Shown here: one piece after another, positions 16,509-24,443 of the stretch
How positions within the stretch are numbered: the first letter of the stretch is position 1
Layout of the letters: each line of letters opens with the position of its first letter
From: Actinacidiphila rubida
GTDB taxonomy: Bacteria > Actinomycetota > Actinomycetes > Streptomycetales > Streptomycetaceae
Direction: 5' to 3'
DNA length: 64,000 nt
Assembly: GCF_900110255.1 (NCBI RefSeq)
Contig: NZ_FODD01000013.1
Span: 124,001 to 188,000, forward strand
The notes under the pieces: generated by a model
Database searches by the model: none
What the model was told of the DNA's origin: nothing
What the model saw: only the letters and a program-made list of their open reading frames with translations
Translations under genes and position numbers: made by a program

Positions 16509-18050
16509 ATGACCAGCAGCCCCCGTCGCCGACGGCGGACGCGTACGGCGCATCTGAGCGCGTTCTGCCTGGCGTTGGCGGTCCCCGGCGTCGCTGGTGC
16601 GGGCGTCGGCAGTGCCGCCACCCCGCAAGAGGCCGCCGCCTGCATCGGGTCCGGGGACGTCGCCGGGATCACCGCCGCGCTCCAGGGCCAGGGCGCGCAG
16701 GCGGTGTTGTGCCCCGGGGCCACGTTCAGCCTGACGGCGCCGATCGGGTTCACCGCCCCCGACCAGACGATCTCGACCCAGGGCCTGCCGACCGGCTCCG
16801 GTCGCGCCACCCTCGTGGTGACGGGCGCGGCTCAGTCCACCGCGATCCAGGGCAACGGCCAGTCGGGCGTGGTCGTGGAGAACGTCCAGATCAACGGCAA
16901 CCGGGTGGCGCTGGGCCGCATCGACGGCGGCGGCGCCCTGATGGAGATGGGCGGCGCGGGCAGCGGCGAGACCGTCCGGAACGTCAACGCGTACCAGACC
17001 CGCGGCTGGTCGACGCTCCACATGACGGAGGGCACGGTCACCGACTCGACGCCGGCGTGCCAGAACGCGAAGATCCTCGACAACCGCATCGCGCAGGCCG
17101 GTACCGGCTCGCCGAGCGGCACCTGGGCCGACGGCATCTCGCTGGCCTGCGGGCACAGCGAGGTGTCCGGCAACACCGTGGAGGACGCCACCGACGGCGG
17201 CATCGTCATCTTCGGCGCGCCGGGGTCCGTCGTCGAGAACAACACCGTCACCGCGCTGACCCAGACCGAACTGGGCGCCATCAACATGGTCGACTACGCA
17301 CCGATGAACGGGAACTACACCGGCACCGTGGTCCGGAACAACGTCATCGACGGCAAGAGCGCGTTCATCAAGGTGGCCATCGCCATGGGCCCGCAGGTCT
17401 GGGGCTGCGGCACCGGGACCAACTACGGCGCCACGGTGACCGGGAACACGGTCCAGGGCGAGAACGTCGGCTACGGGTACGCGGTCAACGGGGTCAGCGG
17501 CTGGACGGTGACCGGCAACACCGACACGGCCCGCCACGTCGGCGTCACGGCGGGCGCCTGCGGGGGCGCGACCTCTCAACCGGGCACTTTCCAGTACCAG
17601 TCGGCGGCCGCCAGCACGCTGCAGAGCGAGTTCGCCGGCGGCCAGCACCTGGAGTACCTGCTGGGCGTGTCCGAACCCGGCATCCTCAAGGAGGCCACGC
17701 CGTCCACCTCGTGCGGACGCCTGGATGCCCACCAGGGCCTCTACCCCGGCCAGACGCTGACCTCGTGCGACGGCCGCTTCACCCTGAACCTGCAGGGCGA
17801 CGGCAACCTGGTGCTCCGCCAGGGCACCGCCACCCTGTGGTCGTCCGGCACCACCGGCCGCGGCACGGCGGAGGCCCTGCTCCAGGGCGACGGCAACGTC
17901 GTCCTGTACGACACGACCGCCGCCGGCGTGTGGAGCAGCGGCACCCCGAACAACCCGGGTGCCTGGCTGAGCGTCCAGAACGACGGCAACGTCGTCGTCT
18001 ACACGTCCTCCGGCAGTCCGCTGTGGAGCACGGGAACAGCCGGCCACTGA
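16509..18050 (+). CDS. Secreted right-handed beta-helix protein with bulb-type mannose lectin domain
   Basis: 513 aa with an N-terminal signal (basic RRRRRTRT, hydrophobic core to about residue 37). Residues about 50-375 show the Asn/Val/Gly-rich repeating pattern of parallel beta-helix proteins (GNTV, NNTV, RNNV), as in polysaccharide lyases or carbohydrate-binding proteins. The C-terminal 110 residues form a bulb-type lectin domain. Three QxDxNxVxY-like mannose sites are visible, two close to consensus (QGDGNVVLY, QNDGNVVVY) and one altered (QGDGNLVLR). The protein is probably exported and binds alpha-mannose or similar glycans. I cannot assign catalysis, because beta-helix active sites are not recognisable by eye. 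A Shine-Dalgarno-like AAGGAG precedes ATG 16509. Confidence 0.85.
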   Translation: MTSSPRRRRRTRTAHLSAFCLALAVPGVAGAGVGSAATPQEAAACIGSGDVAGITAALQGQGAQAVLCPGATFSLTAPIGFTAPDQTISTQGLPTGSGRATLVVTGAAQSTAIQGNGQSGVVVENVQINGNRVALGRIDGGGALMEMGGAGSGETVRNVNAYQTRGWSTLHMTEGTVTDSTPACQNAKILDNRIAQAGTGSPSGTWADGISLACGHSEVSGNTVEDATDGGIVIFGAPGSVVENNTVTALTQTELGAINMVDYAPMNGNYTGTVVRNNVIDGKSAFIKVAIAMGPQVWGCGTGTNYGATVTGNTVQGENVGYGYAVNGVSGWTVTGNTDTARHVGVTAGACGGATSQPGTFQYQSAAASTLQSEFAGGQHLEYLLGVSEPGILKEATPSTSCGRLDAHQGLYPGQTLTSCDGRFTLNLQGDGNLVLRQGTATLWSSGTTGRGTAEALLQGDGNVVLYDTTAAGVWSSGTPNNPGAWLSVQNDGNVVVYTSSGSPLWSTGTAGH

Positions 18051-18065
18051 CGCACCCGGACGCGC

Positions 18066-18082
18066 GGCGCCCCTGCGGCGCC
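18066..18082 (+). terminator. Possible hairpin terminator after the lectin gene
   Basis: GGCGCC (18066-18071), a 5-nt loop and GGCGCC (18077-18082), 16 bp after the stop, followed by AAAG. The stem is short, so this is tentative. Confidence 0.4.
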
Positions 18083-18285
18083 AAAGCGCGTGATCACCCT
18101 GCTCACCGGCCGACACGACGAGCCGTCATGCCGCCGCGGCGCCGTTCGGCGGGCTCGGGCACGCAGACTGGGAGGGCAGCTCGTGCCGGGCTGCCCGCTT
18201 CCCCCAGCCCCTGCGACAGTCACGGATGGTGCGCAACCATGACAGAGGCCGCCGACGCCGCGCCGACCGTCTGCCAGGGCCGCCC

Positions 18286-19746
18286 GTGAGCGCCGGGCCG
18301 GAGGGATGCGGCACGGAGGAACTGCGGACGCTGTTCCTGTTCGAGCACCTGAGCGACGACCAGCTCGACGAGCTGTGCCGTGACGGGCGGGTGGAGTGGT
18401 TCGACGCGGGGACGGTCTACCGGGAGGACGACCGGGCCGAGGCCTTCTACGTGCTGTTCCAGGGGACGGTGGTCCTCTCCCGCCGTGTCAGCGGCCAGGA
18501 GGTGGACGTCGTCCACTCCTCCGAGCGCGGGGTCTACGCCGGCGCCTTCCAGGCCTACCTCGGCGACCAGGTGCCCCAGGTCTACACCAACACGATGCGG
18601 GTGACCGAGCGGTCGCGGTTCTTCGTGCTGCCGGCGGCGGCCTTCGCGCGGATCATGCGTGACTGGTTCCCGATGGCGGTCCACCTGCTGGAGGGCCTGT
18701 TCTTCGGGATGAAGCGGACGCAGGAGGTGCTCGGCCAGCGCGAGCGGCTGCTCGCCCTGGGGTCGGTGACGGCGGGTCTCACCCACGAGCTGAACAACCC
18801 CGCGGGTGCGGCCGTGAGCGCCGCCGCCTCGCTGCGCGACCGGGTCGCCCGGGTGCGCCGGGCGTTCGGCGTCCTGGCCGCCGAGCCGCACCCGGGTGCG
18901 GACCTGGCCCACCTCGGCGACCTGCAGGACATGACGGTCGGCCTGATCGGGCAGCGTGCGTCCGCCGGCCCGTTGCAGGCCGCGGACCGCGAGGACGAGA
19001 TGGGCGACTGGCTGGAGGCGCACGACGTCGACGACGCCTGGGAACTCGCGCCCGTCCTCGTCCAGGCGGGCCTGGATGTCGGCTGGCTGCAGCGGATCGC
19101 CGATTCGCTTCCCGCCGACATGCTCGGCCGCACGCTGAAGTGGCTGACCTGCACGGTCGAGGCCGAGCTGCTGCTGGGCGAGATCGAGGACGCCGTCGGC
19201 CGCGTCTCCGGGCTCGTCGCCGCGGCCAAGCAGTACACGCAGCTGGACCGGGCGCCGTACCAGGAGGCCGACGTCCACGAGCTGCTGGACAGCACCCTGC
19301 TGCTGATGAAGGCGAAGATCGGCCCGGACATCACGGTGGTGCGCGACTACGACCGCTCGCTGCCGAACCTCCCCGGGTATCCGGCGGAGCTCAACCAGGT
19401 GTGGACGAACCTGATCGACAACGCCTCCTGGGCCATGCGCAGCACGGGGGCCGGCGGCACCCTGACGGTGCGCACGACGCGGGAGCGCGGGCTGGCGGTC
19501 GTGGAGTTCCGCGACACCGGCCCGGGCGTGCCGGACGACGTGCGGGACCGCGTCTTCGACCCGTTCTTCACCACCAAGCCGGTCGGCGAGGGCACCGGGC
19601 TGGGCCTGGACATCTGCTGGCGCATCGTGGTCTACCGCCACGGCGGCGACCTGCGCGTGCACTCCAGCGGACCGGGTGACACCCGTTTCCAGGTCCGCCT
19701 CCCGATCGACCCCGCGCGCACGCCGGGCCCCGGCGACTCGCCTTAG
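18286..19746 (+). CDS. Histidine kinase with N-terminal cyclic nucleotide-binding domain
   Basis: About 486 aa and soluble, with no membrane helix. Residues about 10-130 form a cyclic-nucleotide-binding-like (CRP-type) beta barrel. A linker leads to an H box (LTHELNNPAG) and, after a long helical insertion, a HATPase_c domain with N (TNLIDNASWAM), G1 (DTGPGVPDD) and G2 (GTGLGLDI) motifs. No receiver gene is adjacent, and the partner is unknown. The start is uncertain: GTG 18286 opens the conserved region, while ATG 18226 would add 20 basic residues; neither has a good ribosome-binding site. A 16-codon frame beginning at the ATG in AACCATGACAG (about 18240) ends in TGA overlapping GTG 18286, so it could couple translation. 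The convergent neighbour is a lipoamide dehydrogenase. Confidence 0.82.
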   Translation: MSAGPEGCGTEELRTLFLFEHLSDDQLDELCRDGRVEWFDAGTVYREDDRAEAFYVLFQGTVVLSRRVSGQEVDVVHSSERGVYAGAFQAYLGDQVPQVYTNTMRVTERSRFFVLPAAAFARIMRDWFPMAVHLLEGLFFGMKRTQEVLGQRERLLALGSVTAGLTHELNNPAGAAVSAAASLRDRVARVRRAFGVLAAEPHPGADLAHLGDLQDMTVGLIGQRASAGPLQAADREDEMGDWLEAHDVDDAWELAPVLVQAGLDVGWLQRIADSLPADMLGRTLKWLTCTVEAELLLGEIEDAVGRVSGLVAAAKQYTQLDRAPYQEADVHELLDSTLLLMKAKIGPDITVVRDYDRSLPNLPGYPAELNQVWTNLIDNASWAMRSTGAGGTLTVRTTRERGLAVVEFRDTGPGVPDDVRDRVFDPFFTTKPVGEGTGLGLDICWRIVVYRHGGDLRVHSSGPGDTRFQVRLPIDPARTPGPGDSP

Positions 19747-19787
19747 CAGGCGCCGGGCGCGCGGCGCGCGCCACCCGCGGCCACCGC

Positions 19788-21188
19788 TCAGAAGTTGATC
19801 ATGTGGCCGGCGAGCCCGTGCAGCGCCTCCTGGACCGACTCGCTCAGCGTCGGGTGGGCGTGGACGTTCCTGACGAGCTCGGTCACCGTCAGGTCCCACT
19901 TCTGGGCGAGGGTCAGCTCGGGGAGGAGTTCGGTCACGTCGGGTCCGATCAGGTGCCCGCCCAGCAGCTCCCCGTACCGGGCGTCGCTCACCAGCTTCAC
20001 GAACCCGACCGTGTCCCCGAAGCCGTGCGCCTTCGCGTTGGCCGTGAAGGGGAACTTCGCCACCCGGACGTCGAATCCCTCGGCGCGCGCCTCGGCCTCG
20101 GTCCAGCCGAAGCTGGCGATCTGCGGCTGGCAGAACGTGGCCCGCGGGATCATCCGGTAGTCCAGCTCCATGGTCTCCGCGCCGGCGATGGTCTCGGCCG
20201 CGACGACGCCCATGGCCTCGGCCGCGTGGGCGAGCATCAGCTTCGCCGTGACGTCGCCGATCGCGTAGATGTGGGGCTGGCTGGTGCGGCAGTGCCCGTC
20301 CACGTCGATGGCGCCGCGCTCGGTGAGCCGCACGCCCGCGGCGGACAGGCCGTAGCCGCCGGTCCGCGGCTGGAAGCCGATGGCCTGCAGGACCATGTCC
20401 GCTTCGAGGATCTGCTCCTGGTCGCCGTGCCTGACGGCGACCCGCACGCCGTCCGCGCTCTCCTCGATGGACTGCACGGCGGTCGAGGTGAGCACCTGGA
20501 CACCCTGCCGCCGGAACCGCTTGGCGAGTTCCGCGGAGACCTCCTCGTCCTCCAGCGGCGCGACCCGGTCGAGGAACTCGACGAGCGTGACCTCCACCCC
20601 GTAGGAGCGCAGCAGGTAGGCGAACTCCACGCCGATGGCCCCGGCGCCGGCGATGACCAGGCTGGACGGCAGGGTGTCGGAGAGGATCAGCTCCTCGTAG
20701 GTGACGACCCGCGGGCCGAGGGCCGTGCCGGGCAGGAGCTTCACGGTCGCGCCGGTGGCGATGATGCACGAGCTGAACGACAGGCGTGTCTCGGTGCCGT
20801 CCTGCATCCGCACCTGCAGGGTGTGCGGGTCGAGGAAGATCCCCATCCCGTCGAACTGCGCGATGGAGTTCTTGCGCATGAGGTAGCCGACGCCCTTGGC
20901 GCGCCCGTCGGCGACCACCCGGCTGCGCTCGTAGGCGACCCGGTAGTCCAGGCCCACCTCGCCGTTGATCCTGATGCCGAACTTCTCGGCGTCGTTCAGG
21001 ACCAGCTGGGCGACCTCGGCGTTGCGCAGCAGGGCCTTCGCCGGGATGCAGCCGATGTTCAGGCACACGCCGCCCCAGAACCGGCCCTCCACGACGGCGG
21101 TGCGCAGGCCCAGCTGCGCCGCGCGGATCGCCGCCACGTAGCCGCCGGGCCCGGCTCCCAGGACGACGACGTCGAAGTCGGTGTCCAT
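19788..21188 (-). CDS. lpdA: Dihydrolipoyl dehydrogenase
   Basis: 466-aa FAD/NAD flavoprotein that reoxidises the dihydrolipoyl groups of 2-oxoacid dehydrogenase or glycine-cleavage complexes. The FAD-binding fold opens at GAGPGG (about 11-16). The redox-active disulfide is C42-LNIG-C47 followed by IPAK. A second nucleotide-binding motif ([10 protein letters not shown]) and the C-terminal dimerisation domain with catalytic HAHPTLSE (His/Glu) complete the canonical set. ATG 21188 is preceded by GAGGAGC on the minus strand; an upstream in-frame start at 21245 would add an unlikely basic tail. No E1 or E2 genes are nearby, so it is a stand-alone paralogue. Confidence 0.93.
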   Translation of the reverse strand: MDTDFDVVVLGAGPGGYVAAIRAAQLGLRTAVVEGRFWGGVCLNIGCIPAKALLRNAEVAQLVLNDAEKFGIRINGEVGLDYRVAYERSRVVADGRAKGVGYLMRKNSIAQFDGMGIFLDPHTLQVRMQDGTETRLSFSSCIIATGATVKLLPGTALGPRVVTYEELILSDTLPSSLVIAGAGAIGVEFAYLLRSYGVEVTLVEFLDRVAPLEDEEVSAELAKRFRRQGVQVLTSTAVQSIEESADGVRVAVRHGDQEQILEADMVLQAIGFQPRTGGYGLSAAGVRLTERGAIDVDGHCRTSQPHIYAIGDVTAKLMLAHAAEAMGVVAAETIAGAETMELDYRMIPRATFCQPQIASFGWTEAEARAEGFDVRVAKFPFTANAKAHGFGDTVGFVKLVSDARYGELLGGHLIGPDVTELLPELTLAQKWDLTVTELVRNVHAHPTLSESVQEALHGLAGHMINF

Positions 21189-21340
21189 CGCTCCTCCTCG
21201 CGGCCTCGCGCGCGGGACCGCCGGCGGGCGCTGGTCGGCGGCCACCGCGGCCTCAGGGCAGCGTAACCGGGGTTCCGGCGGTCCGCCCGCCGATCGGACC
21301 GTCCCGGCACCGGGTTCTCACGCCGCGCCGCGGGGCCGGT

Positions 21341-21362
21341 CCGGGGAGCCGGCCGCTCCCGG
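21341..21362 (-). terminator. Hairpin at the end of the capsule operon
   Basis: GGGAGC (21344-21349), a 5-nt loop and GCTCCC (21355-21360), extended by CC/GG beyond a one-base bulge. It sits immediately after the NlpC/P60 stop codon (minus strand). Confidence 0.6.
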
Positions 21363-21363
21363 G

Positions 21364-22449
21364 TCAGAGGCGCCGCGCGGTCCTGAAGTAGTTGGCGTAG
21401 TAGCCGTTGCCGTCGAGCCGCGAGGTCCCGCCCTTGTCGCCGATCGTCGGGCCGTCGACCTCCTCCCGGCTGGAGATGAAGATCTTGTGGCCGTCGGTGT
21501 CGTTGCCCAGGTAGATGCCGATGTGGTCCAGGCGGTTGTGCGTCCGCGCGTCCAGCTTGAAGATCACCAGGTCGCCGGGCTGCAGCACGTCGATCGCGGT
21601 GGGCCGGGTGTACCAGGGCGCGGGGCCCTGCAGCGGGATGACGGTGACGCCCTCCTTGGAGCGGGCGATGCCGTTGGCGGTGCGCGGCAGGCCGTCGCCG
21701 GAGGAGTCGGAGGGCGCCAGCGGGTAGCGGCCGCGGAAGCCGAAGACGGTCCGCACGAAGCCCGAGCAGTCGATGGACCGGTAGCGCTCACGCTCCGGCT
21801 TCATCGTCGTGCCGTTGCGGAAGGTGTACGGGATGCCGAGGTAGTCGTAGAAGTCCGACTGCTCCTTGCGCAGATCGTTGCCGATGCTGCCGCCGGGGTT
21901 GATCGGCCCGAACTTGGCGTCGCCGGCGTACGGGATGCCCTGCGCGTCCTTCTTCACCGGCGCGCCCTCGACGTACTGGAACGCCCAGGCGAAGAGGTCG
22001 TCCTCCTCGCTGCCGAAGTACTTCTTGAACCAGTCCTTGAACCAGGCGCTCGTCTCGGCGCCCGCCTTCCACTGCTGCGGCATCAGCCGCACCCAGTTCT
22101 CCGTCACGACGCGGGACTTGGTGTTGGCGGGCTCGGCGAAGGTCCGGCTGGGGCCGGTCAGGGTCGCGGTGCGGGCGCCGTCGGTGAAGGTGCCCAGCAC
22201 CTGCCCCTTGGAGTCGCGCAGCACCGACCGGTCGGGGCCGGTCAGCCGCTCCCAGGTCTGGGCGCCCGGCGCCGCGACGGACGACGAGGACAGCGCCGGC
22301 TTGTCGGTGACGGCCTGCACGACCGGTGCCTTGGACTGCTCGTCCTTGCGCAGGGCCACCGTCAGGTAGCCGCTCGCGGCGAGCAGCGCGCTGACGGCGA
22401 CGACGTTGACGATCTTGCGGCCGCGACCGGCCGGAGTGCTCGTGGGCAT
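21364..22449 (-). CDS. NlpC/P60-family cysteine hydrolase of the capsule operon
   Basis: 361 aa. One N-terminal membrane helix or uncleaved signal (about 12-32) is followed by an SH3-like or linker region and a C-terminal NlpC/P60 domain. Catalytic Cys228 (SIDCSGFV) and His309 (LDHIGIYLG) are clear. NlpC/P60 enzymes cleave gamma-D-glutamyl bonds in peptidoglycan peptides, and related hydrolases cut poly-gamma-glutamate. It follows CapC by 23 bp as the last gene of the operon, so roles in trimming or releasing the polymer, or anchoring it to the wall, are plausible. Classical capD/pgsS functions are fulfilled by unrelated enzymes, which makes this position notable. Confidence 0.85.
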   Translation of the reverse strand: MPTSTPAGRGRKIVNVVAVSALLAASGYLTVALRKDEQSKAPVVQAVTDKPALSSSSVAAPGAQTWERLTGPDRSVLRDSKGQVLGTFTDGARTATLTGPSRTFAEPANTKSRVVTENWVRLMPQQWKAGAETSAWFKDWFKKYFGSEEDDLFAWAFQYVEGAPVKKDAQGIPYAGDAKFGPINPGGSIGNDLRKEQSDFYDYLGIPYTFRNGTTMKPERERYRSIDCSGFVRTVFGFRGRYPLAPSDSSGDGLPRTANGIARSKEGVTVIPLQGPAPWYTRPTAIDVLQPGDLVIFKLDARTHNRLDHIGIYLGNDTDGHKIFISSREEVDGPTIGDKGGTSRLDGNGYYANYFRTARRL

Positions 22450-22472
22450 GGGGATCAGCTCCAGTCGTACGG

Positions 22473-22955
22473 TCAGGCGGACGGCATGACGCCGAGCAGG
22501 ATGCCGGCGGTCAGCACGACATAGGTGGTGAGCGTCGCCGAACCGGTGGCGAGCAGCGTCGGGCCCTTGGGCTGGCGCACCAGCTGGTAGGCGATCAGTC
22601 CCGGCACGATGAAGCCGAGGGTCTGGTTGGTGTACATCAGCGGGTACTCGCGCTGCAGCACGATGATCAGGGTGGCCTGGAGGACCACGCCGATCAGCAC
22701 GACCGCCGCGAACAGGCGCTTGCCGTAGAGGATCACGTACTTCTGCACGACGACCGTCAGCAGGTACGTCAGCACGGTCACGCCGACCACCATCGACGCG
22801 CGCTGCAGGTCCTCGACGAGGGTCAGGGCGAGCCAGCCGGGCGTGATCATGCCGCCGGGCGACAGGTTGGTGGTCAGGTAGCAGACCAGGGAGGCGAGCA
22901 GGCCCAGGGCGATGCCGATCGCGGCGATCTCCGGGGTGAGGGCGTCGGGGATCAT
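22473..22955 (-). CDS. capC: Poly-gamma-glutamate synthase membrane subunit CapC/PgsC
   Basis: 160 aa, almost entirely membrane-spanning: about five helices, the NLSPGGMITPGW loop typical of CapC/PgsC, and a MYTNQTLGF(I)VPGLI segment. Length matches the family (about 150 aa). CapC forms the membrane synthase with CapB, the ATP-dependent ligase. ATG 22955 overlaps the capB stop as ATGA, so translation is coupled. Confidence 0.93.
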   Translation of the reverse strand: MIPDALTPEIAAIGIALGLLASLVCYLTTNLSPGGMITPGWLALTLVEDLQRASMVVGVTVLTYLLTVVVQKYVILYGKRLFAAVVLIGVVLQATLIIVLQREYPLMYTNQTLGFIVPGLIAYQLVRQPKGPTLLATGSATLTTYVVLTAGILLGVMPSA

Positions 22956-24442
22956 CGGTTGTCTCCTGGGGTCTGCCATGTCGTCGGGTGCGGGTCCGCG
23001 GCGTAGGGGTCCGCGGCGTGCTGGTTCGGGGGGTGCGGGCTCGCGGCGTGCCGGTCGGTCCAGCGCGGGAGGGGCTGGCCGGGCTCCGGCCAGTCGTCCT
23101 CGGGGACCGGGCGGTAGACGTCCGGGACGACCGGGATGCGGGTCGTGTCGTCGTCCGCGACCGGGGCGGGCTGGGCGGGGAGCGTGGTGTACGCGGGCCG
23201 GGCGGTGTGCGCCCAGGCGGCCGTCGGGTCGTCGGCCGCCCGCGCCTCCTTCGCGCCCTCCTCGTCCGGGGCGAGTTCGGCGATCCGCTCCAGCAGCAGT
23301 TCGCCGCGGCCGTGGATGTTGCCGATCGCGACCAGCGAGGAGTCCGGGCCGAGCCGGTCCAGCACCTCGGTCAGCAGGCCGTCCGGGTCGCGCCGGTCGC
23401 CGCCGAGGTCGACCGCGCGGTCGCGCCACTCCGCCGGGATCGCGTCGATCGCGCTCTTGGCGGGGTGGCCGATCACGAACACCTGGTCGGGGGCGAGCCG
23501 CGGCACGATCTCGCCCATCTGGCCGTTCCGCTCGACACGGTCCGGGCGGCAGTTGATCAGCACGTTCAGCGGCCGGTGCACCGCGCCGAGGTCGAGCAGC
23601 TGCTCGATGTTCATCAGCGTCGACTCGGGGTCGTTGGCCGCGAAGACGTTGGCGAACCGCAGCCGCTTGCCGTCGGGCGTCTGGTAGCGCTCGACGGACA
23701 GCACGCCCGGGTCCGGCGGCGCGTCGTACATGCCGCGCAGCGCGGTCTGCCGGTCCACGCCGAGGAGTTCGGCGACCTTCAGCGCGATCGCGACGTTCTC
23801 CTTGAAGGTGAACCAGCTGAAGCCGCGCAGCTCCTCGTCGCTGACCGACTCGGGGTCGGCGTAGATCAGTTCGCAGTTCCGGGCGGCGGCCTCCTCGGCG
23901 AGGATGTCGTACCGCTCGCGTTCCGCGGTCACGCAGACCCCGCCGATCGGCATCGACCGGGACAGCGAGCGCGCCACGTCGTCGAGGGTCGGGCCCATCT
24001 CGGCGAGATGGTCCTCGCGGACGTTGCACAGCACGCCGATGGTCGACTTGATGAGCTTGCTCTGGTTGATCTCCTGCAGTGCCGGCATCACGGCCATGCA
24101 CTCGATGACCATCGCGTGCGGCCGGTAGGAGGCGGCCCGCCGCACGATGCCGATCTGCTCGACCACGTTGGCGATGCCGAACTTGCGGTAGACCGGCTCC
24201 TCGGTGGCGTCCGGGTGGATGAACCGGGCCGCGGTGCCGGTGGTCTTGGCGACGGTCACCAGCCGGCCGCCGCGCAGCGCGCCGGCGCACAGCCGGGTGA
24301 TCGAGGACTTGCCGCGGATGCCGTTGACGAGCACGCGCACCGGGATCTGCGCCAGGTTCGCGTTGTGCCGCCGCTGTTCCACGACGCCGGCGACGAGCAG
24401 CACGGTGCAGGCCACGACCAGCACCGAGTACAGGAAGAGCAT
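22952..24442 (-). CDS. capB: Poly-gamma-glutamate synthase ligase CapB/PgsB
   Basis: 496 aa. An N-terminal membrane helix (about 3-20) is followed by a Mur-ligase-like ATP-binding loop NGIRGKSS (about 40-47), the TGTAARFI segment, CNVREDHL and GIPAEW/GHP-type regions conserved in PgsB. It should polymerise glutamate through gamma-carboxyl links using ATP, together with CapC. About 100 extra C-terminal residues, rich in Pro, Asp, His and Ala, are absent from the usual roughly 390-aa proteins; the last part contains short AADP repeats. GGAAGGAA precedes ATG 24442, one base after the upstream HAMP-gene stop. Polymer identity (gamma-PGA or a related polyamide) is inferred from family. Confidence 0.92.
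   Translation of the reverse strand: MLFLYSVLVVACTVLLVAGVVEQRRHNANLAQIPVRVLVNGIRGKSSITRLCAGALRGGRLVTVAKTTGTAARFIHPDATEEPVYRKFGIANVVEQIGIVRRAASYRPHAMVIECMAVMPALQEINQSKLIKSTIGVLCNVREDHLAEMGPTLDDVARSLSRSMPIGGVCVTAERERYDILAEEAAARNCELIYADPESVSDEELRGFSWFTFKENVAIALKVAELLGVDRQTALRGMYDAPPDPGVLSVERYQTPDGKRLRFANVFAANDPESTLMNIEQLLDLGAVHRPLNVLINCRPDRVERNGQMGEIVPRLAPDQVFVIGHPAKSAIDAIPAEWRDRAVDLGGDRRDPDGLLTEVLDRLGPDSSLVAIGNIHGRGELLLERIAELAPDEEGAKEARAADDPTAAWAHTARPAYTTLPAQPAPVADDDTTRIPVVPDVYRPVPEDDWPEPGQPLPRWTDRHAASPHPPNQHAADPYAADPHPTTWQTPGDNR
22985..23050. repeat. Short degenerate repeats in the capB 3' end
   Basis: Repeats of GTCCGCGGCGTAGGG/GTCCGCGGCGTGCTG type, with further partial copies to about 23050, encode AADP/HAAS-type repeats in the CapB C-terminal tail. 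Confidence 0.6.
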
Positions 24443-24443
24443 G

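Noticed and set aside
18220-21066. 948-codon minus-strand frame over the kinase and lpdA
   Set aside because: Arg-rich composition, crosses two real genes, no recognisable domain.
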